Part shown: positions 9,220-19,725 of the stretch, in pieces
Layout of the letters: every line of letters starts with the position of its first letter
Numbering within the stretch: the first letter of the stretch is position 1
DNA from: Alphaproteobacteria bacterium
Lineage (GTDB): Bacteria; Pseudomonadota; Alphaproteobacteria; Micavibrionales; Micavibrionaceae
Length of the DNA stretch: 64,000 nt
Assembly: GCA_016794145.1 (NCBI GenBank)
Contig: JAEUKP010000004.1
Span: forward strand, 1 to 64,000
Direction of reading: 5' to 3'
Program-made: the position numbers and the translations under genes
The notes under the pieces: model-generated
Seen by the model: only the letters and a program-made list of their open reading frames with translations
The model's database searches: none
What the model was told of the DNA's origin: nothing

Positions 9220-11625
9220 ATGAAATTCACACTCTCATGGCTTAAAGACTATCTGGATACAGATGCCCCTTTGGACCAAATTCTTGAAAAACTGACCGAT
9301 ATTGGCTTAGAGGTTGAATCTGTCGAAGACCGTGCTGCGCAATATGCACCGTTTAAAGTTGTCGAGGTTATCGAGGCTGTCCCCCATCCAAATGCTGATC
9401 GCCTTCGTGTTTGCCAGGTCAAAGCAGAGAGTGGAATGATTCAGGTTGTCTGTGGTGCGCCGAATGCACGCGCAGGGATGAAGGCTATTTTGGCGCCTGA
9501 GGGAAGCTATGTCCCTGGCCTTGATATGACCATGAAAAAAACAAAAATCCGGGATGTTGAATCAAACGGAATGATGGCGTCCGAACGTGAAATGCAACTG
9601 GGTGATAATCAGAATGGAATTATTGATCTGCCTGTTGAAACCCCTATTGGAACGCCATTGGCTGATATTTATGGATTAAATGATCCGGTGATTGAAATTA
9701 ACGTAACACCAAATCGGCCGGATTGTGCGGGGGTACGGGGCATTGCCCGTGATTTGGCTGCCGCTGGATTAGGCCGTCTAAAGCCCCTCATAGTGAACCC
9801 GATTCCTGCAACATTCGATACACCTGTTGATATAACGCTTGAAACATCCGCTTGTCATCTTTTTAGGGGGCGGATGATTAGAGGGGTTAAAAATGGACCT
9901 TCGCCTGAATGGCTGCAAAACCGATTGAAGGCTATTGGTCTTCGTCCGATTTCTGCCTTGGTGGATATTACAAACTATATCTGTATTGGACTGTGTCGGC
10001 CTCTTCACGTCTTCGATGCTGATCTTCTTACAGGAAATATTGTTGTCCGCTTTGCAAAGAACGGGGAAGCTTTCGAAGCCCTGAACGACAAGTCTTATAC
10101 GCTTTCTGATACAATGGTTGCTGTGTGTGATGATACAGGTGTCCTGGGGCTTGGTGGCGTTGTTGGTGGAACATCAACGGGTTGCAACGATGGAACGACG
10201 ACTGTATTTCTGGAATGTGCTTATTTTGACCCGTTAACGATTGCGCGGACTGGTCGTGCGCTTGGTGTTCATTCTGATGCGCGTTATCGTTTTGAACGTG
10301 GGATAGATCCTGCGTTTACGATTGAAGGAATTGAACTCGCAACACGTATGATACTTGATTTATGTGGTGGAGAGGCAGGATCAGTTGTACAGGCCGGAGA
10401 TATACCACCGTGCACAAAAACAATTGCTTATGCTCCCGCACAATTCAATCAATTGATGGGATATGATGTCCCTGCCACAGACCAGGCGGAAATTCTTGAA
10501 TCTCTGGGCTTTACAGTCGATAATGCCTCGGATATCTGGAACGTCACGACGCCCTCATGGCGCCCGGATGTTTTTGGGACTCCAGATTTGATAGAAGAGA
10601 TAGGTCGGATTAAGGGGCTTTCGGCTCTGCCTACTTTGTCCGTCCTAAAGGATGGTTCTATCTCGAAACCTGCGGAAACAGCGAGAGGGCAGAAAATTCG
10701 TAAAACCCGAAATGCCCTTGCGGCACAAGGATTGCAAGAATGCATTACCTGGTCTTTTATGGCTGAGGATCTGGCCCATAAATTTGGGGCAAATGATATG
10801 CAGCAGGCGGCACGCTTAAAACTGGTAAATCCGATTAGTACAGAATTAGTCCAGATGAGGCCATCTATTTTACCAAATTTGATAGAGGCCTCTATTCGGA
10901 ATGCAGACAGAGGATTTGGAAATGCCGCTTTGTTTGAAATCGGCCCTGTTTTTAAAGATGTTAAACCGGACGCACAGCCAATGGTCGCAACGGGGATCCG
11001 CTTTGGGGCAATGAGTGATAAACATTGGTCTGGCGCCAATGCTGCGCGATCGGTTGATATTTATGATGCAAAGGCTGATGCCTATCGAGCGGTTGAGGCT
11101 GCAGGGGGGCCGTCTGGTCATTTACAGGTGACACGGGATGCGCCGTCTTATTATCATCCTGGACGCTCCGGTGCTTTACGGCTTGGTGCAAATGTGATTG
11201 CGTATTTCGGGGAAATCCATCCTGCGTTATTGGATGACCTGAAGGTCAGTGTTCCTGTGGTTGGTTTTGAGGTTTTTATCGAGAATATTCCGGAATCAAA
11301 GAAAAAAGGAACAGCTCTTCCACTCCTTGATTTGCCAGCATTTCAACCAATTTCACGCGATTTTGCCTTTCTTGTAGACTCTGCTATCGAGGGTGATAAT
11401 TTTATAAAGGCCATCAAAGCAGTTGATCGTAACCTGATCGTGAATGTAGAAATTTTTGATATTTACGCTGGTAAGGGAATTGACCCAGGTCAGAAATCTG
11501 TAGCTATTTCTGTAACGATCCAACCTCGATCAGCGACTCTGACAGATGCGGAAATTGAGGCGCTTACAAAAAAAATAGTCGAGAGTGTTGCCGAGAAGAC
11601 AGGGGCTATTCTGAGGGCATCTTAA
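9220..11625 (+). CDS. pheT: Phenylalanine-tRNA ligase, beta subunit
   Basis: Structural and editing subunit of phenylalanyl-tRNA synthetase. 801 residues, normal for long bacterial PheT. Features in order: the N-terminal start MKFTLSWLKDYLDTD, an EMAP-like tRNA-binding domain (about 40-150), the B3/B4 editing module (about 210-390), the B5 domain, and the C-terminal anticodon-binding fold. The ATG at 9220 matches family N-termini, whereas a TTG three codons upstream does not. The 131-base gap after trhP contains TATAAA-like sequence, so pheT may have its own promoter. Confidence 0.96.
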   Translation: MKFTLSWLKDYLDTDAPLDQILEKLTDIGLEVESVEDRAAQYAPFKVVEVIEAVPHPNADRLRVCQVKAESGMIQVVCGAPNARAGMKAILAPEGSYVPGLDMTMKKTKIRDVESNGMMASEREMQLGDNQNGIIDLPVETPIGTPLADIYGLNDPVIEINVTPNRPDCAGVRGIARDLAAAGLGRLKPLIVNPIPATFDTPVDITLETSACHLFRGRMIRGVKNGPSPEWLQNRLKAIGLRPISALVDITNYICIGLCRPLHVFDADLLTGNIVVRFAKNGEAFEALNDKSYTLSDTMVAVCDDTGVLGLGGVVGGTSTGCNDGTTTVFLECAYFDPLTIARTGRALGVHSDARYRFERGIDPAFTIEGIELATRMILDLCGGEAGSVVQAGDIPPCTKTIAYAPAQFNQLMGYDVPATDQAEILESLGFTVDNASDIWNVTTPSWRPDVFGTPDLIEEIGRIKGLSALPTLSVLKDGSISKPAETARGQKIRKTRNALAAQGLQECITWSFMAEDLAHKFGANDMQQAARLKLVNPISTELVQMRPSILPNLIEASIRNADRGFGNAALFEIGPVFKDVKPDAQPMVATGIRFGAMSDKHWSGANAARSVDIYDAKADAYRAVEAAGGPSGHLQVTRDAPSYYHPGRSGALRLGANVIAYFGEIHPALLDDLKVSVPVVGFEVFIENIPESKKKGTALPLLDLPAFQPISRDFAFLVDSAIEGDNFIKAIKAVDRNLIVNVEIFDIYAGKGIDPGQKSVAISVTIQPRSATLTDAEIEALTKKIVESVAEKTGAILRAS

Positions 11626-11634
11626 TCAATGAGG

Positions 11635-11654
11635 CCACCCTTTTAAGGGGGTGG
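11635..11654 (+). terminator. Weak hairpin after pheT
   Basis: CCACCC at 11635-11640 can pair with GGGTGG at 11649-11654 across a short loop, just after the pheT stop. No T-run follows, so intrinsic termination is uncertain. Confidence 0.3.
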
Positions 11655-11879
11655 AGCAGAGGGCTACTCCATTCCCGGCCATTCTGGGGGGCGCTCTTTT
11701 TCCTAGCTGTTCGGTTTTGCTCTACGATACGTTGGATCAGCTTAAATCGGACTAGGAGCTTTCTGAAGACGTACAATTTCAAGCCCCCCAAGCGTGTTTT
11801 TGAATGTTGGAGCAAAGTCTTGATGGAATCTTTGGCAATCTCTCTGTCGATATAAAGACAATTTATTTTGTGAGGAACG

Positions 11880-12602
11880 ATGTTTCAGAGGTTGAAGGAA
11901 AAACGGTGGGTTAATTTATGCGCTATTGTGGCGAATGCGCTTCTGTGGTTTTCCTTTTTTGGTATGGCTCGGAAAAGCCTAATCAGAGACTTTGATTCCA
12001 ACGAAATAGCTGTTTTTATGATGGGGCTTGTCGCTTTTTCAGCATCTTGGGCGGTGTATCAGGGTTGGGTTAGCCATTTTGGCAAAATTTATCATTTACT
12101 TTCGTCGTTTATGATCACCATAATGATGATCTTTCCTCTTTCTGTGTTATTCTTACCGGTGTTTATTCCGCATTGGACTTTCTGGGGGGATGTGCTTTGT
12201 TTGTTTTCGGAAATCATCATACTGGCAATGATTAGCGGTATAAAATATAAATCGCGGTATGCGCCTATCATAGAAGCAGAACTTCAGAAAAACAATCCAA
12301 AAGAAAAAATTGAAATTCCAGGGTTCCTCATCAATGTAAAAAAACAAAAATTTCAAGAGGTTCATAAAGCCCCGGTGTTTGAAAAAAAACCTATTCTTCT
12401 GGTCTCTGCTCTGTCTGTCCCGTTGTATTTATTCTTGAAAATGATGTTCGGAATGGACGGAATGTTAATTCTGGGGCTTCTGATTGGATTTGCAATGTAT
12501 CTTTATCTTGCGCTGACATTTCTTTCGGATCGATTCGCTGTTGGAATCGCGTTCTTTGTTCTGGAACAAGAATTAAAAATCAATTTGGGATGGGAAAAAT
12601 GA
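11880..12602 (+). CDS. Hypothetical multi-pass membrane protein
   Basis: 240 residues with about four to six hydrophobic helices. Two lie near residues 10-60, a pair near 75-125, and two near 170-220. They are interrupted by a basic cytoplasmic loop (about 130-165, rich in Lys and Glu). I do not recognise the family. It is followed closely by a small unknown secreted protein, and both lie between pheT and an IS481 remnant, an accessory-looking segment. Confidence 0.55.
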   Translation: MFQRLKEKRWVNLCAIVANALLWFSFFGMARKSLIRDFDSNEIAVFMMGLVAFSASWAVYQGWVSHFGKIYHLLSSFMITIMMIFPLSVLFLPVFIPHWTFWGDVLCLFSEIIILAMISGIKYKSRYAPIIEAELQKNNPKEKIEIPGFLINVKKQKFQEVHKAPVFEKKPILLVSALSVPLYLFLKMMFGMDGMLILGLLIGFAMYLYLALTFLSDRFAVGIAFFVLEQELKINLGWEK

Positions 12603-12747
12603 TTAGTTTACGCATGATGCTTGCGGGCGGGGCTCTTCCTCTCTCTTTCATGTTTTGTCGCGGCACCGGCCTATGGGATTTATGGGATTGGTATTGTCGC
12701 TACTATTCTTTTTTACGCAGTGCTTATTAACCACTTGGAGATATTGT

Positions 12748-13371
12748 ATGCTTTTATATCTATTCACATCCTTACTAACCCTGTTGTTTCTGATTGGACT
12801 GCCTATGAGTGCGCAGGCCGCAGGATTTATTGAACCCAACGATCAGGTTCTCATTCCAAAAGAGGTGAAGCCTTTCATTGCGGCACAAGAAAAGGCGATT
12901 TTACTTTATGCTGTCGATTTAAATCGTGACGGAGCACAAGATTATTTTCTTGTAACAGAAGTTAAGGCAGAGGGAGCGGATACAGATACGCTTCCCCGAC
13001 ATTTCCTGATTATAACGCGTGATAAGCTAGGAGGCTTAGCACTCGCAAAACAGAATGATAAAATGAGCCGGAGTTGCCGTGTGTGTGGCGGAATGTTGGG
13101 TGATTCTTTTTCAGGAATTGAAATAACACAAAAAGGGTTTGAAATAGTCCTCTCGGGGGGAAGTCGCGAGCGATGGACATATACATATGCTTTTCATTAC
13201 TCACGCATTGATCACACGTGGCAGTTGGTAAAAATGAAGGTCGATGAGTATGATATCACTGATCCGGATGAAAATTTTACAGAGACTAAAGTTCCTCCAA
13301 AAGATTTTGGAAAAATTGACTTTGCAGACTTTAATCCTGAGAGCTTCGAGACAGAAAAGTATGGGCAATAA
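12748..13371 (+). CDS. Hypothetical secreted protein
   Basis: 207 residues from the ATG at 12748, chosen because GGAG lies seven bases upstream. This start places a clean signal peptide at residues 1-24, with cleavage after AQA. The mature part contains VDLNRDGAQDYFLVTE, which resembles calcium-binding or FG-GAP-like loops, and a single Cys pair (SRSCRVCGGM). Likely periplasmic; function unknown. An overlapping small frame at 12621-12833 (signal-like N-terminus plus one membrane segment) could be real but lacks support. Confidence 0.55.
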   Translation: MLLYLFTSLLTLLFLIGLPMSAQAAGFIEPNDQVLIPKEVKPFIAAQEKAILLYAVDLNRDGAQDYFLVTEVKAEGADTDTLPRHFLIITRDKLGGLALAKQNDKMSRSCRVCGGMLGDSFSGIEITQKGFEIVLSGGSRERWTYTYAFHYSRIDHTWQLVKMKVDEYDITDPDENFTETKVPPKDFGKIDFADFNPESFETEKYGQ

Positions 13372-13427
13372 GAAATCAGCAATATTATGATCAACTTTGT
13401 AAGGAGGCTCTTCATTCTTGCTGTGTC

Positions 13428-13984
13428 GTATATGGGCAGCAACCGGCATCGAACGAGCCGCGGAAGCTTGGGATATTCGTGTCGCCCTGGCGGGGTGTGG
13501 CTGCGGAATGATCTGGAGACCTTTGCCAAAAGGCTCAAAGCGTTGGAAGCAAAAGTGGCCCAGGACGGGATTGTTCTCTCGGAGGAGCAAGTGTCTGCGC
13601 TTGAGAGGCAACAATCCAAACGCGAAGCCCATGGCGAGATCGAGAGCCAGCATCCCGGTTATCTGGGGGCGCAGGACACGTACTATGTCGCCAATATCAA
13701 AGGCGTTGGACGGATTTACCAGCAGGCCTTTATCGACACGTATTCCCGTGTAGCCTTTTCCCGGCTTTATACCGAGAAGGCATCGACCACACACGGACCA
13801 AGGCCAGTCATCCGCAGACCAATGGTATCTCTGAACGTCTGCACAAAACCTCTAGGATGAGTTTTATTCCATCACCTTCCGCAAGAAACTCTATCATTCT
13901 ATGGAGGAGTTGCAGGTGGATCTGGATGCGTGGTTAAAATCCTACAACAAAACACGGCCCCATACAGCGCTGGCTGTCCGATAA
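13428..13984 (+). pseudogene. Decayed IS481-type transposase
   Basis: Three frames must be joined to read this IS481-type integrase. [13 protein letters not shown] gives way to [20 protein letters not shown]. It then runs through [19 protein letters not shown] and [20 protein letters not shown]. After an apparent internal deletion near 13780 comes [20 protein letters not shown], and finally FRKKLYHSMEELQVDLDAW in another frame. The deletion removes much of the DDE core, so it cannot be active. No clear terminal repeats were found. It may mark an old insertion that brought or disturbed the neighbouring unknown genes. Confidence 0.8.
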
Positions 13985-13985
13985 T

Positions 13986-14428
13986 GACGGACTGTCAGAT
14001 TAAATACTGATTTTACATACAAATCTTATCCCATTGCTTGTCTTTTAATGCGTACCGACGTTCCATTGATTGTCTACCCTCTCTTATCTGCCCAATCCCT
14101 TATGAATCAGATGTTTCACCTTATGTGAACCCCCTAATTGATGACACGCCCTAAGGTGTTGTCATTATAAAAAAAGATGAAAGAATCAAACCTATCAAAA
14201 AATTATTACCACCATCTTACAGGCCCAAGCCATACCGATGCATCAGCAGTGATGATATAGAGACTTTCTGTTTCCGTTTTTGTATTTATTCGGCTATAAT
14301 ATTAGTCTCTTTTTTATCTCTTTCTTTTTAGAATAGAGAATATGGCTTCATACAAATAAGCTTTTTTCAGCCGTCTGCGTTAAATTTCCCACTGAGTCCT
14401 AAATCTACTTTCAAAAGGAAACTCTCTC
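13986..14428. other. Intergenic stretch without a recognisable gene
   Basis: About 440 AT-rich bases between the IS481 remnant and the chemoreceptor gene. The one structured element is an imperfect hairpin at about 14147-14171 (ATGACA pairing with TGTCAT). The last part should hold the receptor promoter. AAAAGGAAAC at about 14413-14422 supplies its ribosome site. Confidence 0.4.
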
Positions 14429-16125
14429 ATGAATTGGTTTGTTAACCTAACGCTGTTAAAAAAAATCCTCATCATCAGCTTCATAATGTTCGTCAGTGCC
14501 CTTACATGGGGGTGTTTTAACTCCTATATGGCATACAAAATTATGGAGAAAGATGTCCAGACGCGTAACCAATATTTGGTTGAAACAGCGCATAGTATGA
14601 TCAATGGTCTAAAGAAAGATGTCGCTGTTGGTAAGTTATCCGAGCTAGATGCAAAAAGAACAGCGATCGAAATCTTGCGGAAAGCACGTTATGAGAATGG
14701 AAAACAATATTTCTGGATTAGCGGGTTTGATGGTCAGGCTGTTATGCATCCAATCTTTCCTGAATTCGAAAGCCAAGACATTTCAAAAACAAAGAAACCT
14801 GTTTATGATTTGTTTTTAGGGTTCGCAAACGCCCTTCAATCAAAACCAGAAGGCACGACATATGATTATATGTGGCCGAAACCAAACCAAGACAAAACAA
14901 TATTATACCCTAAATCATCCTACATTCTTGCGATTAATGATTGGAAATGGGTTGTTGGAACAGGTGTTTACATAGACGACCTAAAGGCGCAAGCCTTCAC
15001 TATTTTCTATTATGAGATGGGTTTTGTGATGATTTTTGCCTCTATTCTGGGTCTGGGCACGTATTTTTCAGTTCGACTTTTATCTCGTCCACTGCTGGTT
15101 CTGTCTCATAATATGCAAAAACTAGCGAGTGGTCAGTTAGATGTTGATATCCCTCATACCGAGCGGTCCGATGAAGTTGGAATGATTGCCAAGGCCTTTG
15201 CTGTGTTTAAAGAAAATGCCGTTGAAAAGCGAAATCTTGAATTGGCTCAGATAGAGCTTCAGCAAAGATCAGAAACGGACCGAAAAAAAGCGATGCTGGA
15301 TCTGGCAGATTCATTCGAACGCCGCACATCCGGTGTTATAGGCTCCCTTTCCAAATCTTCTTATGATTTAAGCGGCTCCGCTGACAATATGAAAAAATCT
15401 CGAGAGAGAACGTCGACACCTCACGGGAGGTTGCGTCTGCTATTACCAATGCAAATGAAAATGTCCAGACGGTTGCTGCGGCAGCAGAAGAATTAGCTCT
15501 TTCAAGTCGTGAAATCGCCGTCCAAATTTCGAATGTTGCAGAAAAATCAAGACGCTCATCGACAGAGGCAGAGCGCACAAGTCACGATATCCACCGTTTG
15601 AATGATTTGGCAGATTCTATTGGCGATGTTGTGTCGGCAATTAAGGGAATTGCCGAACAAACAAATTTGTTGGCTTTGAATGCAACAATTGAAGCGGCAA
15701 GGGCTGGAGAGGCCGGAAAAGGCTTTGCCGTTGTTGCAGATGAGGTTAAAAAACTGGCAACAGAAACCGCCCAAAAAACAACCGAAATTGATGAACGTGT
15801 GATTACAATCCAGCAGGCAATCCGTAACACTGTTGATTCCGTACAACGAATTTTAAAGGATATTCAAGATATTGATCATGCGACCTCAACGGTGGCAAGT
15901 GCTGTTGAGGAACAGAATCTTGCAACATCTGAAATCGGGCGTAATGTTGCCGAAGCCTCGAACGGGACACAAACGGTTTCTCGGAGGATTGCAGATGTCT
16001 TGCAGAAATCAGAGGAAACAGGGGGGTCTGCCGAAACTGTTTTGGTATCTGCCCAAGAATTGCAAGAGATTTCCAAGAAACTGCAAACCGAAGTCACTGA
16101 CTTCTTAAAGGGGCTTCGGAACTAG
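14429..16125 (+). pseudogene. Methyl-accepting chemotaxis protein with one frameshift
   Basis: A full-length chemoreceptor read in two frames. The first frame (14429-15496) has a membrane helix (about residues 10-30), a periplasmic sCache-type domain (YENGKQYFWISGFDGQAV), a second helix and HAMP. Translation then slips at the A-run 15392-15397. Adding one base there restores [17 protein letters not shown] and continues into the signalling hairpin with [18 protein letters not shown] and [13 protein letters not shown], ending at 16125. Everything else looks intact, so the lesion is recent, phase-variable, or a sequencing error. If truncated, the product lacks the CheA/CheW-binding tip. Confidence 0.8.
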
Positions 16126-16307
16126 CAAAGGATAATTTATCAGGCGTAATTTGAATAGGGAGCCCGTAATCTCTCCCGATATTTTCTAGATTTTTTTTGT
16201 TTTAAATCTTTTTTGAAGTGTTCCTTGTCAAGGGCTTGGCAAATCAGGCCTAAATGCTTATGATCGACTTGAAATTCTTTGCCCTATTCCTATTCGGAGC
16301 TATGCAC

Positions 16308-16709
16308 ATGCCAACAAAACCTCTTGAACGCCCTTTGTCGCCACATTTACAGGTCTGGAAATGGACCTTGACGATGGCTATGTCGATTTTGCACCGTGCC
16401 TCCGGTATCGCCCTGTCCGTCGGAACATTGATGTTGGTGTGGATGTTGGTTTCTGCAGCAACCAGTCCTGATGCCTATGAGTGTTTTAAATCTTTTGCGA
16501 CCTCTGCGATCGGACAAATCATGCTCTTTGGCTGGACGGGAGCGTTATTCTTTCACCTGTGTTCGGGATTTCGGCACTTATTGATGGATGCCGGGTATTT
16601 GTTGACCATTCCACAGGCCGAACGTGCGGCCAAAATTATTTTTATCGTATCGATTGCCCTGACCTTGGCGGTTTGGGGCATGCTGAAAACGTTTCAGGGA
16701 GACATGTAA
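16308..16709 (+). CDS. sdhC: Succinate dehydrogenase, cytochrome b556 subunit
   Basis: 133 residues from the ATG at 16308, chosen because GGAG ends eight bases upstream; ATG 16302 is too close to that site. Three membrane helices. The haem-ligand region FHLCSGFRHLLMDAGY is the SdhC signature, and the N-terminus MPTKPLERPLSPHLQVW is typical of alphaproteobacteria. It anchors complex II and passes electrons to ubiquinone. sdhD follows after two bases. Confidence 0.93.
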   Translation: MPTKPLERPLSPHLQVWKWTLTMAMSILHRASGIALSVGTLMLVWMLVSAATSPDAYECFKSFATSAIGQIMLFGWTGALFFHLCSGFRHLLMDAGYLLTIPQAERAAKIIFIVSIALTLAVWGMLKTFQGDM

Positions 16710-16711
16710 TC

Positions 16712-17116
16712 ATGATGCACAATAAATGGGAAGATACGCCTTTCAAATCTCCGATGGCGCGCGCACGTGGTCATGGATCCTCGCATTCTGGTGTTCATCA
16801 CTGGATTCGTCAAAAAATTACGGCGGCTGCCAATATCCCGTTGACCCTGTGGGCTGTCTGGGCAGCCCTGACTTTAGGCGCAGCAGGAGCTGATCACGCC
16901 TATGTTGTCGGGTTCTTTATGAATCCGGTCAATGCCATTATGATGGTCTTGTTCCTGCTATCGGTTTTTTACCATGCGGCCTTGGGGCTTCAGGTGGTGA
17001 TCGAGGATTATGTTCACCACGAAACCGTCAAAATGTTTTCATTGGTCGGGATGCAATTGGCTATCTTTATGCTGACAGTGGCCTCGGTCTTTTCGGTGCT
17101 GAAACTGGCGATTTAA
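16712..17116 (+). CDS. sdhD: Succinate dehydrogenase, hydrophobic membrane anchor subunit
   Basis: 134 residues from the ATG at 16712, with AGGGAG about ten bases upstream. Three membrane helices; the conserved ALGLQVVIEDYVHHE holds the SdhD haem-side and quinone-side residues. It pairs with SdhC to form the complex II anchor. In most relatives sdhA follows directly, but here four binding-protein genes (17.2-20.6 kb) lie between. Confidence 0.9.
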   Translation: MMHNKWEDTPFKSPMARARGHGSSHSGVHHWIRQKITAAANIPLTLWAVWAALTLGAAGADHAYVVGFFMNPVNAIMMVLFLLSVFYHAALGLQVVIEDYVHHETVKMFSLVGMQLAIFMLTVASVFSVLKLAI

Positions 17117-17197
17117 GAAGTCTAAACAGGATCTGCAGGCCGGAAATACCCAAAACACATGCCTAAATAGCCCGCAATAGCCAAAGGAGAGCTCGCC

Positions 17198-18040
17198 ATG
17201 TTTCACAAATTTATCGCACTCTTTTTGGCGGCACTCTGTATTCTGACGACCTCTGCTTTTGCGGGGGAGCATTATCAATCGGCATATGATCGCGTTATGG
17301 CGACGAACACCATCCGGTGCGGGTATTTTCCGTACGCGCCTGCCCTCATTATTGATCCGAACACAAAGGTAAAATCGGGTATTTTCTATGACATCACTGA
17401 AGAAATCGGACGTCGTTTGGGATTGAAAATCGAATGGGCGGAAGAAGTTGATTACGGGGTTATTCCTGAAGGCTTTAGATCAAACCGCTATGATATGTTC
17501 TGTAATGCGGTTTGGCCCACACCGGAACGTGTTCGTGAAGCCAGTTTTTCTACCCCCCTTTATTACAGTACAGTTGGAATTTTTGTAAAATCGAATGATG
17601 CCCGATTTGATAAAGATTCGTCAAAATTGAATACCCCCTCTGTAACCCTTGCTGTAAAAGACGGTGATATTACTGCCTCGATTGCAAAATCCCTGTTTCC
17701 ACGAGCAAAATTTGTCAGTGTCCCACAAATGGCATTGACCCAGGAACAGTTGATTATGGTAGCAACGGGAAAAGCCGATGCGACATTTAATGAACCCATG
17801 TTGCTTTATGATTATAACAAGACAGCGAACGTGAAACTGAAAGATATCGCCACGCGAAATCCCATCAAATATTTCGGCAGCACCTATATGCTTCCCCCGA
17901 ACGAATTTCAATTGAAACACATGATTGATGTGACATTGGAAAACCTCTTAAGCGAAGGGTATATTGATCGGGTCATCCAAAAATATGAACCCTTTGCTGG
18001 AGCTATGAAGCGCGTTGCCAAACCTTATGAGATAAAATAA
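17198..18040 (+). CDS. Periplasmic amino-acid-type binding protein, array A copy 1
   Basis: 280 residues of the family-3 solute-binding protein fold (PF00497 type). Signal peptide residues 1-22, then IRCGYFPYAPALIIDPNT and FYDITEEIGRRLGLKIEW, the ligand-pocket lobe-1 strands of polar amino-acid receptors. Cys41 and Cys102 (FCNAVWP) recur in every intact paralogue here and could form a disulfide. An AAGGAG site precedes the start. Its stop overlaps the next start (TAATG), so translation is probably coupled. Ligand unknown; the pocket differs between copies, which suggests different ligands. Confidence 0.85.
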   Translation: MFHKFIALFLAALCILTTSAFAGEHYQSAYDRVMATNTIRCGYFPYAPALIIDPNTKVKSGIFYDITEEIGRRLGLKIEWAEEVDYGVIPEGFRSNRYDMFCNAVWPTPERVREASFSTPLYYSTVGIFVKSNDARFDKDSSKLNTPSVTLAVKDGDITASIAKSLFPRAKFVSVPQMALTQEQLIMVATGKADATFNEPMLLYDYNKTANVKLKDIATRNPIKYFGSTYMLPPNEFQLKHMIDVTLENLLSEGYIDRVIQKYEPFAGAMKRVAKPYEIK

Positions 18041-18870
18041 TGAAAACAGTTACAATTTTCTGTACTCTCCTGATCTGCCTGACAACCGCAGCCTTTGCGG
18101 GGGAGCATTATAAATCGGCGTATGATCGCGTTATGGCGACCCAAACTCTGCGATGCGGTTATAAATCTTATGCACCTTATTTTGAAAAGGATGTTAACAC
18201 GGGCAAATTCTCGGGCATATTTTATGACCTAATAGAAGAGCTGGCCAAAAATGCGGGCCTAAAAGTCGAATGGGTGGAAGAAGTCTCGTATGATGAAATT
18301 TTCACAGGACTATCTGCCAAGCGATATGATGCCATGTGTGCGGGCATATGGCCGAATGTTAACCGCGCTAAGGTAGGGTCATTTACGATACCAATCGCGT
18401 ATAATATCGTTACAGCTTGGGGCCGCGTGGGTGAAAAACGCTTTAAAAACCTGGAAGACATTAATGATCCCGCTGTCAAAGTGGCAACAATTGACGGTGC
18501 CATGGAAGATATTATTGCCCAAACTGATTTTCCCCTGGCCCAGCGCGTCTCATCTCCTGGGTTAAGTCCCTTTACCGATAACTTTGTAAAAATCACATCT
18601 GGAAAAGCGGATATTACATTTGTTGAGTCGTCCTTAATTCGCGATTATATTGCGGCCAATCCAAATACATTAAAACAATTATCTCCCAAGCCTCTTCGGG
18701 TTTTTGGTGTTTCCATTGCTTTAGGGAAGGGAGAAACCGACCTCAAAGAGCTTTTGGATGTCGGGCTGACAGAACTTCTGAACAATGGTCATGTCGATTC
18801 CATTCTTAAAAAGTATGAGAAATATCCGGGAACCTTTTTGCGTGTTGCTAAACCATATGAGGAGAAATAA
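18040..18870 (+). CDS. Periplasmic amino-acid-type binding protein, array A copy 2
   Basis: 276 residues, same architecture as copy 1. Signal peptide about residues 1-20, then SAYDRVMATQTLRCGYKSYA (Cys39), FYDLIEELAKNAGLKVEW, and AMCAGIWPN carrying the second conserved cysteine. Its first 80 bases after the signal peptide are nearly identical to copy 1, which indicates tandem duplication or gene conversion. It overlaps its neighbours by one base at each end. The C-terminus LRVAKPYEEK matches the paralogue pattern. Confidence 0.85.
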   Translation: MKTVTIFCTLLICLTTAAFAGEHYKSAYDRVMATQTLRCGYKSYAPYFEKDVNTGKFSGIFYDLIEELAKNAGLKVEWVEEVSYDEIFTGLSAKRYDAMCAGIWPNVNRAKVGSFTIPIAYNIVTAWGRVGEKRFKNLEDINDPAVKVATIDGAMEDIIAQTDFPLAQRVSSPGLSPFTDNFVKITSGKADITFVESSLIRDYIAANPNTLKQLSPKPLRVFGVSIALGKGETDLKELLDVGLTELLNNGHVDSILKKYEKYPGTFLRVAKPYEEK

Positions 18871-19694
18871 TGAAAATACTGACAATTTTCTGCACTCTCC
18901 TGATCTGCCTGACGACCTCTGCCTTTGCGGGGGATGATAAAGCCAAAGAATCCGCCTATGAGCGTGTCGTAAAAACAGGAACAATCCGGTGTGGATATGG
19001 GGTATCCCCACCAGCTTTGATCAAAGATCCCAATACAGGAAAACTGTCGGGGCTTGATTACGATATTTGGACGGAAATTGGCAAAGAGTTGGGCCTGAAA
19101 ATCGAATGGACAGAGGAAGCTGGATGGGGAAATTTTATCGAAGGATTGAAAACAGGCCGTTATGATGCCTTTTGCTCACAACTTTGGCCGGATCCATCGC
19201 GCTCAAAATTCTTAAGTTTAACCAATCCGGTTATATTTTCGTTTCTAGAAGCTTATAGTCGGGCAGATGATACCCGCTTTGATGGGGATCTGCAGAAAAT
19301 AAATAATCCTGCGGTTAAAATTCCGGCAATTGAAGGCGATGTGTCCGTATCGATCGTACAAAAAGGATTCCCAAAGGCAGGGATTGCGTACTTGCCGCAA
19401 ACAGCAACACTCTCTGACATGTTCCTGTCTTTGATATCTAAAAAATCGGATGTCATTTTTATTGAGCAGGCTATGCTGGCCGGTTTGGACAAACATAATA
19501 AAAATACACTTCGCAAAGTAAAAAATGTACCTCCGGCTTTTACCTTTGCCTCGTACTATGCCGTATTGGCGCAAGAATACCAACTGCGCGATATGATGAA
19601 TTTGGCATTGCGCACGATAAAGAATGATGGGCGTTTGGAAAAATTGACAAAAACCTATTCCACAAGTTATGCCGTGCCCAAAAAAGATTTTTAA
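18870..19694 (+). CDS. Periplasmic amino-acid-type binding protein, array A copy 3
   Basis: 274 residues. Signal peptide almost identical to copy 2; mature part begins GDDKAKESAYERVVKTG. Both cysteines are present (IRCGYGVSPP and AFCSQLWPDPSRS). Unlike the others it ends in SYAVPKKDF rather than a KPY tail. It overlaps copy 2 by one base and is followed by a 31-base gap. Same family-3 fold; ligand unknown. Confidence 0.84.
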   Translation: MKILTIFCTLLICLTTSAFAGDDKAKESAYERVVKTGTIRCGYGVSPPALIKDPNTGKLSGLDYDIWTEIGKELGLKIEWTEEAGWGNFIEGLKTGRYDAFCSQLWPDPSRSKFLSLTNPVIFSFLEAYSRADDTRFDGDLQKINNPAVKIPAIEGDVSVSIVQKGFPKAGIAYLPQTATLSDMFLSLISKKSDVIFIEQAMLAGLDKHNKNTLRKVKNVPPAFTFASYYAVLAQEYQLRDMMNLALRTIKNDGRLEKLTKTYSTSYAVPKKDF

Positions 19695-19725
19695 TCACGT
19701 ATACACAGCGAAGAAAGAACCAAAA

